From Vreelandella stevensii S18214 (GTDB lineage Bacteria; Pseudomonadota; Gammaproteobacteria; Pseudomonadales; Halomonadaceae): DNA of 61,374 bases. The position numbers and the translations under genes were made by a program. The stretch lies in contig NZ_AJTS01000014.1 in assembly GCF_000275725.1 (NCBI RefSeq), positions 1 to 61,374 on the forward strand, given 5' to 3'. A model generated the notes under the pieces. That model worked only from the letters and a program-made list of their open reading frames with translations, was not told where the DNA came from and did not search any database. Positions 26,295-34,487 of this stretch are shown one piece after another. Each line of letters opens with the position of its first letter. The first letter of the stretch is position 1.

Positions 26295-28781
26295 TTACTT
26301 GACGCTGGTTTCTGCTTGCGGCGTGGCCTTGGCAGGCGCCGCGTTGTGGTCGATCAGCGTCGCCTTGTCGTTGGCAAAGGCATCGTAGGCGAAGTCATCC
26401 ACGGTGAGCATTTCGAGCACTTCGGCCTCGAAGGTGCGCATGAACGTGGCGTCGTCCTCGTTGATCAGCCCTTTCTCCAGCGCGGCTTCCACGCGTGCTT
26501 CCGGGTGGAGCGCCGTTTGCGGCAGCTCGCCCTTGGCATAGGCCTTGTTCACCGTACGGTAGATGGCCTCGGCGCGCTCGTACTCTTGCAACAGTGCATT
26601 GTAGCGGGCCAGCGGATTGCGCTCGGCGCCGTCATCCTTGTCCCAGGTGTTGCTCAGCAGCTTGCTGCGCAGGGCACTCTGGGTGGAGACGCGATGAGCG
26701 ATGTCGCGGGCCAGGTCGTCATGGGGCTTGTTCCAGCGGCGGCCCGTCGGCATGACGACCACTTTCAGCACCTTGCCCAGGGCGCGGTTGGGCAGGTTGT
26801 CGAAGATCTCGACAAACGCCTGTTCAGCGCGGTTGAGCAGGAACTGCAGGCTATAGTGCAGCAGCGCTTCTTCGCCTTCTACCTTATTGCCGGTGTGCCA
26901 CTGCTTGAGCACCATGGACGCCAGATAGAGGTTGGAGAGAATGTCGCCCAGTCGTGCCGAGAGCATTTCGCGCTTCTTCAGCGTGGAGCCCAGGCTGGCC
27001 ATGGCGGCGTCGGCGCAGAGGCCAAAGCCGGCTGACAGGCGCGCGATGTCCTGCGCGTAGCCAACGGCCGGGCCGCTGAACGGTACGCTGGGCTTGCCGA
27101 GGCCGAGGCCCTGCGTGAAGGCGCGGGCCGCGTTGCCGAAAATCAGGCCCGCATGACCAAAGAACGCCTTGTCGAATGCTTTTGCGTCGTTGGCATCCTT
27201 GGCGGCCAGCTCCTCAAGCACGTAGGGGTGGCAGCGGATGGCGCCCTGACCAAAGATCATCAGGTTGCGGGTCATGATGTTGGCCCCTTCCACGGTGATC
27301 GCGACGGGGTTAGCGCTATAGCCGATGCCCAGGTAGTTGCGTGGGCCGAGGGTCACGGCCTTGCCGCCGTGAACGTCCATGGCATCGCTGAGCAGCACGC
27401 GCTGGAACTCGGTCAGCTGGCTTTTCAGAATGGCCGAGGGGACGGCGGGCTTTTCGCCGTGGTCGATCAGGTTGGCGGTCTGGTATACCGTGGCGGCAGA
27501 GATGTAGGCCAGCGAGGCCATGCGAGCCAGCGGCTCCTGTACACCTTCCATTTCGGCAACCGGCACGTTGAACTGACGACGTACCCGTGTAAAGCCGCCG
27601 CTCCAGCCCAGCGCATAGCGGGCGGTACCAGTAGCGCCCGAAGGCAGCGTGATGCAGCGGCCAATCGACAGGCACTCCACCAGCATCCGCCAGCCCTGAC
27701 CGATCATGTCCGGGCCGCCGATGATGGTGTCCAGCGGTACGAACACGTCCTTGCCCTTGATTGGGCCATTCATGAAGGGGCTGCCGATGGGGTGGTGGCG
27801 GCGGCCAATCTCCATGCCCTGCGTGTCACGCGGGATCAAGGCCAGCGTAATGCCACGGTCTTCTTCGTCGCCCAGCAGCTTTTCCGGGTCGAACAGGCGG
27901 AATGCCAAGCCCACTACAGTGGCAATCGGCGCCAGGGTGATCCAGCGTTTCTCGAAATTGAGGCGCACCCCGACCACTTCCTGGCCATCGATGACCTGCT
28001 TGCAGACCACGCCGGTATCCGGCAGCGAGGTGGCGTCGGAGCCTGCGCGGGGGCCGGTCAGGCCAAAACAGGGGATTTCACGGCCATCGGCCAGGCGAGG
28101 CAGGTAGTGATCCTTCTGTGCCTGGGTGCCGTACTTGAGCAGCAGCTCGCCGGGGCCCAGGGAGTTGGGGACACCGACGGTCACCATCAGCGTTTCGTTG
28201 GCGGAAAGCTTCTGCAGTACCATGGATTGCGCCTTGGCAGAGAAGCCCAGACCACCATACTCCTTCGGGATGATCATGCCGAAGAAGCCTTCCTTCTTCA
28301 GGTAATCCCACAGTTCCTGGGGCAGGTCGGCACGCTCCTTGGCGATGTCCCAGGCGTTGCACATGCCTGCCGCCTTGGCGCACTGCACATCCAGAAAGGC
28401 CTGCTCTTCTTCGCTCAGGCCGTCATCCTTGAAATCCAGCAGCGACTGCCACTTGGGCTTGCCGGAAAACAGCTCTCCATCCCAGGAGACGCTGCCCGCT
28501 TCCAGCGCGGTGCGCTCGGTGGCAGACACCTTGGGGGCCACTTTCTTGAAGGTTGCAAAGATGCGTGGGGTCAACCAGAGGCGACGCAGGGCGGGCAAAC
28601 CGGCCACGGCCACGGCCAATGCGCCGATCAGCAGCAGAGTGCCCGTTACGGGGGCGCCCAGCACGATGCCGACCAGGCCCAGTACGCCCAGCAGGGCCAG
28701 GGCAGGAGGTGCGCCTGCCTCGCGGCGCATCACCACCAGCAGGCCAGCCACGGCCAGCACGATGAGTAGTAGGGTGAGCAT
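26295..28781 (-). CDS. fadE: Acyl-CoA dehydrogenase, FadE type
   Basis: Catalyses the first step of fatty acid beta-oxidation. At 828 residues it matches the long membrane-anchored FadE class. Hydrophobic segments occupy about residues 1-70, an acyl-CoA dehydrogenase core follows (FFGMIIPKEYGGLGFSA, CFGLTGPRAGSDATSLPD, MDVHGGKAVTLGPRN, VAITVEGANIMTRNL), and the C-terminal DUF1974-like part includes ALGKVLKVVVMPTGRRW. GGAG stands 6 bases before the ATG at 28781; a four-codon-longer start at 28793 and a much longer upstream frame are less likely. A PsrA/FadR-like box lies upstream. Confidence 0.93.
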   Translation of the reverse strand: MLTLLLIVLAVAGLLVVMRREAGAPPALALLGVLGLVGIVLGAPVTGTLLLIGALAVAVAGLPALRRLWLTPRIFATFKKVAPKVSATERTALEAGSVSWDGELFSGKPKWQSLLDFKDDGLSEEEQAFLDVQCAKAAGMCNAWDIAKERADLPQELWDYLKKEGFFGMIIPKEYGGLGFSAKAQSMVLQKLSANETLMVTVGVPNSLGPGELLLKYGTQAQKDHYLPRLADGREIPCFGLTGPRAGSDATSLPDTGVVCKQVIDGQEVVGVRLNFEKRWITLAPIATVVGLAFRLFDPEKLLGDEEDRGITLALIPRDTQGMEIGRRHHPIGSPFMNGPIKGKDVFVPLDTIIGGPDMIGQGWRMLVECLSIGRCITLPSGATGTARYALGWSGGFTRVRRQFNVPVAEMEGVQEPLARMASLAYISAATVYQTANLIDHGEKPAVPSAILKSQLTEFQRVLLSDAMDVHGGKAVTLGPRNYLGIGYSANPVAITVEGANIMTRNLMIFGQGAIRCHPYVLEELAAKDANDAKAFDKAFFGHAGLIFGNAARAFTQGLGLGKPSVPFSGPAVGYAQDIARLSAGFGLCADAAMASLGSTLKKREMLSARLGDILSNLYLASMVLKQWHTGNKVEGEEALLHYSLQFLLNRAEQAFVEIFDNLPNRALGKVLKVVVMPTGRRWNKPHDDLARDIAHRVSTQSALRSKLLSNTWDKDDGAERNPLARYNALLQEYERAEAIYRTVNKAYAKGELPQTALHPEARVEAALEKGLINEDDATFMRTFEAEVLEMLTVDDFAYDAFANDKATLIDHNAAPAKATPQAETSVK

Positions 28782-28816
28782 GGGGTTCTCCATAGGTGGG
28801 TGGTCTTGAAGGTATT

Positions 28817-28830
28817 TAAACGTATGTTTG
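28817..28830 (-). promoter_or_regulatory. PsrA/TetR-like box upstream of fadE
   Basis: On the minus strand the site reads CAAACATACGTTTA, fitting the PsrA pattern of CAAAC and GTTTG halves separated by 2-4 bases except in its last base. It lies 36 bases before the fadE start, where fatty-acid-responsive repression would be expected. Confidence 0.4.
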
Positions 28831-28916
28831 AATATTCGCAGAATCGCTTGGCAGTGTGCAAGCGTTTCGGCCTTATACGTTCGCTTTATCCCTTCACTGT
28901 AGCTCAGTTGCGGCAT

Positions 28917-28924
28917 AAAAAAAC
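28917..28924. repeat. Left 8-bp target duplication of the ISL3 transposon
   Basis: AAAAAAAC, identical to the bases immediately after the right end at 34428-34435. An 8-bp duplication is typical of ISL3-family insertion. Confidence 0.9.
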
Positions 28925-28947
28925 GGGTATCCGGATTAACTGGTTGA
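28925..28947. repeat. Left terminal inverted repeat of the ISL3 transposon
   Basis: Matches the reverse complement of the right end at all 23 positions. A related subterminal copy (CTCCGGATTATTCGGTTGATAG) follows at about 28985-29006. Confidence 0.9.
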
Positions 28948-29214
28948 TAGCTCCCCATTATGATGTGGCATCTATTCCTATGCTCTCCGGATTATTCGGT
29001 TGATAGAATTAGGATGCTGAGCGGTCTTGTGCAGCCAGCAGCGCTGCCTTATCGATCAATGATCGTCCAATGTCGCTAGCCAACAGATGATCGTAGTAGC
29101 TAGCTTTTGGGATTCATGTGCCCCCTACTAGGAAACGGCTGGCCTGGGGCTTTTGCGCTCCGTCCTCGACCGGCCATAGGGGTATCGGGCTACCGCCGCT
29201 CGCTGAGCGAAAGC
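28948..29214. other. Non-coding left arm of the transposon
   Basis: No gene is seen. It contains the subterminal repeat and several short hairpins near 29155-29214, after the stop of the lysR gene. Confidence 0.5.
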
Positions 29215-30081
29215 TCAATCCACCGTGCTGCGCAGCGTCCTGATCAGCAGCTGATAGAGGCTGTCGACGGCTTCGTTGCCCTGAGAGGCCTGACTGCGAT
29301 AGGCCGCCACCGCCATGGGCTCCAGCGGGCCCAGACCGTGCTTGCCGCCAAGGATTTCCAGGTGGGGCGGGGCACTGCACCGCGTCAACACGGCGACGGC
29401 AAGACCGCTCTCCACCGCAGCGATCTGCCCTGCCAGGCTGGAGCTGTTGTACACCACCCGGTAGCGACGTCCCTGCAGAGCCAGGGAGTTGATGGCACTG
29501 CGCTTGGCGAGGCTCGTGCTCTCGTAGACAGCGATGGGCAACGGGTCGCGTCGCCAGGTAGGAAATTCCGGCGAGCCGACCCACACCATCGGTTCATGGA
29601 ACAGGAGGGTGCCGTGACGCGGCTGTTCTCGCGAGACCAGTGCGAGGTCTAGGTCGCCATTCTCGACCCGCGGAATCAGTGCGGTCGACTGCTCGCAGCT
29701 CAGCTCGATCTCCACCGCGCCGTGCTGCGGCGCGAAGCGCTTCAGCACCGGAGTCAGGTAGCGGGCCGCATAGTCATCCGGCACGCCGAGACGGATATGC
29801 CCAGTCAGCACCCGGCCGTGAAACGCCGCCTGGGTCTCAGCGTGCAGGTCAAGCATCCTGCGAGCATAGCCCAGCAGCCGCTGCCCTTCCGGGGTGAGCT
29901 GCTGCGACCGTGGCCCTCGTTCCAGCAGGCGATGACCCAGAGCGGCCTCCAGCTTCTTCAGCTGCATGCTCACCGCCGACTGGGAGCGATGCACCTCAGG
30001 GGCCGCGGAGGAGAGTGAGCCGGCGTCCACCACCGCGACGAAGCACTTGAGCCAGTCGATCTGCAAATCTTGGTAGGCCAT
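29215..30081 (-). CDS. LysR-family regulator (transposon cargo)
   Basis: The N-terminal winged helix is clear: IDWLKCFVAVVDAGSLSSAAPEVHRSQSAVSMQLKKLEAALGHRLLER, residues 8-55. An effector domain follows (IRLGVPDDYAARYLTPVLKRF, VENGDLDLALVS). At 288 residues it has the normal length. It is divergent from azlC with a 113-base gap, so it probably regulates the exporter in response to an amino acid, as LysR proteins beside such exporters commonly do. It resides inside the ISL3 element. Confidence 0.9.
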   Translation of the reverse strand: MAYQDLQIDWLKCFVAVVDAGSLSSAAPEVHRSQSAVSMQLKKLEAALGHRLLERGPRSQQLTPEGQRLLGYARRMLDLHAETQAAFHGRVLTGHIRLGVPDDYAARYLTPVLKRFAPQHGAVEIELSCEQSTALIPRVENGDLDLALVSREQPRHGTLLFHEPMVWVGSPEFPTWRRDPLPIAVYESTSLAKRSAINSLALQGRRYRVVYNSSSLAGQIAAVESGLAVAVLTRCSAPPHLEILGGKHGLGPLEPMAVAAYRSQASQGNEAVDSLYQLLIRTLRSTVD

Positions 30082-30194
30082 ACGTTGTCACATAAATTCG
30101 ATTTTCGAATATCTAATAGCAAAATCATTCGCTTTCATCAAGAGATGTACCGCGGCACAGTGACGACCATGTCATGAGACAGGAGGAGCATGGC

Positions 30195-30923
30195 ATGACC
30201 AACGAGACGGCAAGTGAAGAGGCGGCACTGCATCGCCTGGACGGGGCGCTAACGTGGCAAGGGTTCAGGGAGCTGGTACCCATTTCGCTGTTCGTCATCG
30301 TCTTCGGCGCCGCCTTCGGCCTGGCGGCGACTCAGGCTGGGTTGAGCGATGCCTCCATCGTCATCATGAGTACCCTGGTTTTCGCGGGTGCTGCACAGTT
30401 CGCGTCTCTGGAGTTATGGGGGCCACATATCCCGCTCTTTACGATGATGCTCACAGTATTCGCGATCAATGCCCGGCACCTGCTGATGGGCGCTACGCTC
30501 TACCCCTGGTTGCAACCACTCAAGCCGGCGAAGCGCTACGGCGTGATGCTGGTGGCTTCCGATGCCAACTGGGCCATGGCCATGCAGGCGTTCAGCCAGG
30601 GCCGGCCGGGGCTGGGGCTGCTGCTGGGCGGTGGTATCGCCCTATGGAGCTTCTGGGTTCTCGGCACCTGGCTGGGTCTGTACTTCGGCAACGCCGTGAG
30701 CGATCCCGCGAGCCTGGGACTGGACATGGTGATGGGCTGCTTCCTGCTCGCCATGGTGGTGGGCGGAGAGAAGAACCTGCGGATGCTGGTGATCTGGGCG
30801 GTGGCGGCGGGAGCTTCCCTGTTGGCCTATCGCTACCTGCCGGAAAACAGCCATGTGGTCGTGGGTGCCATCGCCGGTGGCCTGGTCGGCCTCTTTTGGG
30901 GGAGTCGTGACCATGAGCATTGA
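30195..30923 (+). CDS. azlC: AzlC family branched-chain amino acid exporter, large subunit
   Basis: A 242-residue membrane protein. The family region FRELVPISLFVIVFGAAFGLAATQAGLS and the stretch VFAGAAQFASLELWG... NARHLLMGATLYPWL are diagnostic of AzlC/YgaZ, which exports branched-chain amino acids or methionine with AzlD/YgaH. AGGAGG lies 8 bases before the chosen ATG; an ATG seven codons earlier would overlap that ribosome site. It overlaps azlD by 11 bases. Cargo of the ISL3 transposon. Confidence 0.92.
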   Translation: MTNETASEEAALHRLDGALTWQGFRELVPISLFVIVFGAAFGLAATQAGLSDASIVIMSTLVFAGAAQFASLELWGPHIPLFTMMLTVFAINARHLLMGATLYPWLQPLKPAKRYGVMLVASDANWAMAMQAFSQGRPGLGLLLGGGIALWSFWVLGTWLGLYFGNAVSDPASLGLDMVMGCFLLAMVVGGEKNLRMLVIWAVAAGASLLAYRYLPENSHVVVGAIAGGLVGLFWGSRDHEH

Positions 30924-31221
30924 GACAGGCAACCCGAGCGCGCTCGCCATCATCCTGATCATGGCGGTGGTGACCCTGGTGACTCGCTGGGGTGGCGTCT
31001 TCGCGATGTCCTTCGTGCCCATCGGCTACCGCGTCAAACGGTTCATTCACTCCATGTCCGGCTCTGTGCTAGTGGCGCTGCTCGCGCCGCTGGCGATCAC
31101 CGGTGACAATGGCGCCCGTCTGGCCCTGCTGACCACCGCCGTGATTATGCTAACGCTGAAGAAGCCACTGCCAGCGATCGCCGGCGGTATTCTAGTGGCG
31201 GCACTGTTCCGTCAGATGTAG
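30913..31221 (+). CDS. azlD: AzlD family exporter, small subunit
   Basis: A 102-residue protein with about three membrane segments (ALAIILIMAVVTLVTRWGGVF, SGSVLVALLAPLAI, LPAIAGGILVAALF). The size and the VTRWGGVFAM region fit AzlD/YgaH, the partner of AzlC. Its start lies inside the end of azlC, so translation is coupled. The next bases hold an ISL3-end-like repeat. Confidence 0.9.
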   Translation: MSIETGNPSALAIILIMAVVTLVTRWGGVFAMSFVPIGYRVKRFIHSMSGSVLVALLAPLAITGDNGARLALLTTAVIMLTLKKPLPAIAGGILVAALFRQM

Positions 31222-31290
31222 CCATACCCTAGCGACACGGACGCGCTGCGTTTTCTACAAAAAGCACCCAGCTTGTCATGCTGGGCTCTC

Positions 31291-31314
31291 TTGAACCAGT
31301 TAAACCAGACACCC
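31291..31314. repeat. Internal degenerate ISL3 end behind azlD
   Basis: TTGAACCAGTTAAACCAGAC followed by ACCC matches the right terminal repeat at 19 of 23 positions in the same orientation. With the left terminus it forms an inverted pair around lysR-azlC-azlD. Confidence 0.7.
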
Positions 31315-31353
31315 GGGGTTAGGTGAAATGGTGAACCTCTCAGGGAGAGATGT

Positions 31354-32655
31354 GTGACGAACCTGCCCAACAATGCCCTGCATTTACCGCAATATAATAT
31401 CCTGAACACTAAACAAGATGAGCATGATCTCCACTATCAAGTTGAAGCGCCTGAACCTCTAGCGTGCGAGGAATGTGGCGTTAAGGGTGAGTTCGTCAGG
31501 TTCGGCAAGCGCGATATGGCTTACCGAGATCTGCCTATCCATGGAAAGCGAGTCAACCTTTGGGTTGTTCGCCGCCGCTACGTGTGCCGGGCTTGCGAGA
31601 AAACGTTCCGCCCTAAGCTCCCGGATATGGTGGATGACCACCGCATGACTCGCCGGCTCCACACTCATGTCGAGAAGGAAGCCTTCAAACACCCCTATGC
31701 CTACGTGGCCGATACCACAGGCCTCGACGAGAAGACCGTCCGCGAGATCTTCAAGAAGAAGGCCGAGTTCCTAGCAGCCTGGCACCGCTTCGAGACGCCC
31801 CGATGCTTGGGCATCGACGAGCTGTACCTCAACCGCCGCTACCGCTGCATCCTGACCAACCTGGAGGAGCGCACTCTGCTGGATCTGCTGCCCGGCCGTC
31901 AACAAGACGCAGTAACCAGGCGCCTCATGAGCATGACCGATCGCCAAAAGGTGGAGATCGTCAGCATGGATATGTGGAAGCCCTACCGCCGCGCCGTCCA
32001 GGCGGTGCTTCCACAGGCTCGCATCGTGGTCGATAAATTCCACGTCGTGCGCATGGCTAACGAAGCCCTGGAGAAGATCCGCAAGGGCCTCAGGAGGGAG
32101 CTGACGGCCAACCAGCGCCGAACCCTCAAGGGCGACCGGAAGATCCTGCTGAAGCGGGCTCACGACGTCTCAGACCGCGAACGACTCATCATGGAGACCT
32201 GGGCCGGGGCCTTTCCCCAGCTTCTGTCGGCCTACGAGCACAAGGAACGGTTCTTCCACATCTGGGACTGCACCAACCGGCGTGACGCCGAGAAGGCGCT
32301 GGCTCAATGGATTGACGACATCCCGCAGGGGCAGAAGGAAGTCTGGAAGGATCTTGTCAAAGCTGTCAGCAACTGGCGTGAGGAGATGCTGACCTACTTC
32401 GAGACGGACATCCCGATCACCAACGCCTTCACGGAGTCGATCAACCGACTGGCCAAGGACAAGAACCGCGATGGCCGGGGCTATTCGTTCGAGGTGATGC
32501 GTGCTCGGATGCTCTACACCACCAAGCACAAGAAGAAGTCGCCGCAGGCCAAGGAATCCCCGTTTCTGGGCAGGGCCACCATGACCTACGGCAAGAGCCT
32601 TCCCCCGGTCGAGAAGAACTACGGCGTCGATCTATCAACCTTCTGGACAGATTAA
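31354..32655 (+). CDS. ISL3-family transposase
   Basis: A 433-residue transposase. Residues 36-80 form a zf-ISL3 domain (CEECGVKGEFV and YVCRACEKTF). The DDE domain has Asp in CLGIDELYL, Asp in EIVSMDMWKPYRRAV and Glu in TNAFTESINRLAKDKNRDGRGYSFEVMRARML. The GTG start follows CAGGGAGAG. The stop codon TAA lies within the target duplication of the nested IS1380, so the protein is complete and the transposon may still be active. Confidence 0.93.
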   Translation: MTNLPNNALHLPQYNILNTKQDEHDLHYQVEAPEPLACEECGVKGEFVRFGKRDMAYRDLPIHGKRVNLWVVRRRYVCRACEKTFRPKLPDMVDDHRMTRRLHTHVEKEAFKHPYAYVADTTGLDEKTVREIFKKKAEFLAAWHRFETPRCLGIDELYLNRRYRCILTNLEERTLLDLLPGRQQDAVTRRLMSMTDRQKVEIVSMDMWKPYRRAVQAVLPQARIVVDKFHVVRMANEALEKIRKGLRRELTANQRRTLKGDRKILLKRAHDVSDRERLIMETWAGAFPQLLSAYEHKERFFHIWDCTNRRDAEKALAQWIDDIPQGQKEVWKDLVKAVSNWREEMLTYFETDIPITNAFTESINRLAKDKNRDGRGYSFEVMRARMLYTTKHKKKSPQAKESPFLGRATMTYGKSLPPVEKNYGVDLSTFWTD

Positions 32656-32760
32656 CCCGGCTTATTCATGAGGCCGACCTGAAAACGAAGATGGCGAGTG
32701 GTTTTCTCTTGTAGAATCAGGATATTCCTGCCAGAACACGATTCAAGAGGACCACTCGCC

Positions 32761-34140
32761 ATGGGTGAAAGCCTATCCACCTGGACGCCCTCATGCAACG
32801 GCTCTGTCCGTGTTGAGCTGAGCGGCCAGCGCACCACCAGCGACAGCGGCGCTCTGCTGTTGCGTGAGGCCCTCGACAACAGCGGCGTGATTGAGGCGCT
32901 GGAAGACAATCTGGTCGATCGACGCCACCCGCTGCGCATCCTTCATTCGCTGGCCAGCCAGTTGCGTACCCTGGTGCTGCAGCGTGCGATGGGCTGGATC
33001 GATCTCAGCGATACCGACACGCTGCGCCGTGACCCGCTTTGGCAGTTGGCCTGCAGCGATGCACGCGGGACGACGCCATTGGCGCAGGACAGGCCGTCTC
33101 AAGCCACGCTGTCGCGGCTGCTGACCTGCCTCGGCCGAGACGACAACATCGATGCCGTGCACGAAGGCCTGCTGCGACTGGTGGTCTGGCGCCTGACCTC
33201 GCTGAAGAACGGCGAGCGCCCCAAACAGCTGACGCTGGACATCGATGGCCTGCCGATCGAGGTGCATGGCCATCAGGGCGGGTCGGCCTATCATGGCCTT
33301 TACGGGGCCCGCATCTACTCGCCGCTGGTCGCATCGTTGGCGGAGACCGGCGACATGGTGGGCGGCCTGCTGCGCGAGGGCAACGCCGGCCCGGCAGAGA
33401 ACGCCGACACCTGGATCCCGCATCTGGTACGACGACTCAACGAGAGCACCGGGGCACAGGTTCGTGTGCGCATCGACGCCGGTTTTACCGATAACGCGAC
33501 GCTGGAGGCCCTGGAGGATCGGGAGATCGAATACCTGGGCCGGTTGCGCAGTCACACCGGTCTACAGAAGCTGGCAGCACCGCTCCTGAAGCGGCCACCC
33601 GGCCGGCCACCCGAGCAGCCTCGCGAGTGGTGCCACGATCTGGAGTACCAAGCCGGCTCCTGGTCGGCACCGCGGCGCGTAGTGCTGGTGGTGCAGGAAC
33701 GCCCCGATGACCTGCTGCTGCATGCCTTCTTCCTGGTCACCAACCTCAGCAAGTTCGACTGGCCGCCAGAGAAGGTCCTGGCACTCTATCGCAAGCGCGG
33801 CAGCGCCGAGGCGCACATGGGCGAAGTGAAGTCGGCGCTCGACGTGCACCTCTCGTCGACCGATCGCGGCGCCTCCACCGTTCAGAACGTGATGGCGCGC
33901 AACGAGGTGAGCCTGCTGCTCAGCCTCTACGCCTACCAGGTCCTGCATGGCCTGCGCTGCCTCCTGGAGCGGCAAACCCGACAAGGCTGGAGTCTGAGTC
34001 GGATGCGCGAGCAGGTGCTCAAGGTCGCCGCCACGCTGAGGCTGCACGCTCGGCGAATCACCGTTCATCTGGGTGCCGCCGCCGACAAGTGGTGGCCGAC
34101 GCTGCTGAAGGGGCTACCGAAGCTGACCGCACTGAGCTGA
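32761..34140 (+). CDS. IS1380-family transposase
   Basis: A 459-residue DDE transposase. Recognised by SGQRTTSDSGALLLREALDNSGVIEALEDNL at the start, DSDTLRRDPLW-like DTDTLRRDPLWQLACSD, LTLDIDGLPIEVHGHQGGSAYHGLYG (first Asp), RVRIDAGFTDNATLEAL (second Asp) and YRKRGSAEAHMGEVKSAL (Glu). These are the usual IS1380 blocks, all in one open frame, so the element looks functional. GAGGACC precedes the ATG. Confidence 0.93.
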   Translation: MGESLSTWTPSCNGSVRVELSGQRTTSDSGALLLREALDNSGVIEALEDNLVDRRHPLRILHSLASQLRTLVLQRAMGWIDLSDTDTLRRDPLWQLACSDARGTTPLAQDRPSQATLSRLLTCLGRDDNIDAVHEGLLRLVVWRLTSLKNGERPKQLTLDIDGLPIEVHGHQGGSAYHGLYGARIYSPLVASLAETGDMVGGLLREGNAGPAENADTWIPHLVRRLNESTGAQVRVRIDAGFTDNATLEALEDREIEYLGRLRSHTGLQKLAAPLLKRPPGRPPEQPREWCHDLEYQAGSWSAPRRVVLVVQERPDDLLLHAFFLVTNLSKFDWPPEKVLALYRKRGSAEAHMGEVKSALDVHLSSTDRGASTVQNVMARNEVSLLLSLYAYQVLHGLRCLLERQTRQGWSLSRMREQVLKVAATLRLHARRITVHLGAAADKWWPTLLKGLPKLTALS

Positions 34141-34355
34141 CGCTCCTGCGAGACCACCACAGCATCAGAAAGCGAGCGACCGGAGCGGCGGTCGGCGATC
34201 ACGGCTGCTTGGACGGCCACCATTGATTCCAAAGAGCTATAAGTAAGTAGGAAAAGGGCTGCGTTCAGGCATTACTCAACAGCCACTCGCGCTGAAAAGG
34301 CGAATCCTGATGAGCAATGCCAACAGCCAGTACCTTCAGACCGCTCAATCAGCGC
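34141..34355. other. Right non-coding arm of IS1380
   Basis: No gene is present between the transposase stop and the right inverted repeat at 34356-34373. Confidence 0.6.
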
Positions 34356-34404
34356 CCTCGTGAATAAGGCGGGATTAAGGGGGCGGAGGAGTTTGAAAGC
34401 CCCT

Positions 34405-34427
34405 TCAACCAGTTAATCCGGATACCC
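34405..34427. repeat. Right terminal inverted repeat of the ISL3 transposon
   Basis: Reverse complement of the left end without mismatch over 23 bp. It is separated from the ISL3 transposase by the nested IS1380. Confidence 0.9.
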
Positions 34428-34435
34428 AAAAAAAC
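34428..34435. repeat. Right 8-bp target duplication of the ISL3 transposon
   Basis: AAAAAAAC, identical to 28917-28924. It is also the T tract of the betA terminator. Confidence 0.9.
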
Positions 34436-34456
34436 GCCATGGCGAATGCCATGGCG
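34428..34456 (-). terminator. Rho-independent terminator of betA, transposon insertion site
   Basis: On the minus strand CGCCATGGC and GCCATGGCG pair around a 4-base loop and are followed by seven T. The ISL3 element begins directly beyond the T tract, and the duplication regenerated that tract. Confidence 0.85.
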
Positions 34457-34487
34457 CGGGTTGCTGGAGCAGCGAGTGCAGGTCGGG

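Larger units (their letters stand above)
32656..34373. mobile_element. IS1380-family insertion sequence, nested
   Basis: A 1718-bp element with 18-bp terminal inverted repeats (CCCGGCTTATTCATGAGG on the left, matching the right end at 16 of 18) and a 5-bp duplication ATTAA on both sides (32651-32655 and 34374-34378). It contains one intact transposase gene and is inserted exactly at the ISL3 transposase stop codon. Confidence 0.9.
28925..34427. mobile_element. ISL3-family transposon carrying lysR-azlC-azlD
   Basis: Perfect 23-bp terminal inverted repeats (beginning GGGTATCCGGATTAACTGG) at 28925-28947 and 34405-34427 are bordered by identical 8-bp duplications. The 5503-bp element contains a LysR regulator, azlC, azlD and an intact ISL3 transposase, plus a nested 1718-bp IS1380 copy; without that copy and its duplication it is about 3.8 kb. 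ISL3 elements with passenger genes are known (for example ISPpu12), but I know of none with this cargo. It landed in the T tract of the betA terminator, between betA and fadE. Confidence 0.88.

Noticed and set aside
27153-28769. Long open frame of about 540 codons on the plus strand
   Set aside because: Antisense to fadE, which has complete family motifs.
34405-34427. ISL3 end treated as the border of a transposase-only element starting near 31291
   Set aside because: The repeat at 31291-31314 points the same way as the right end, and only the pair 28925/34427 has matching 8-bp duplications.
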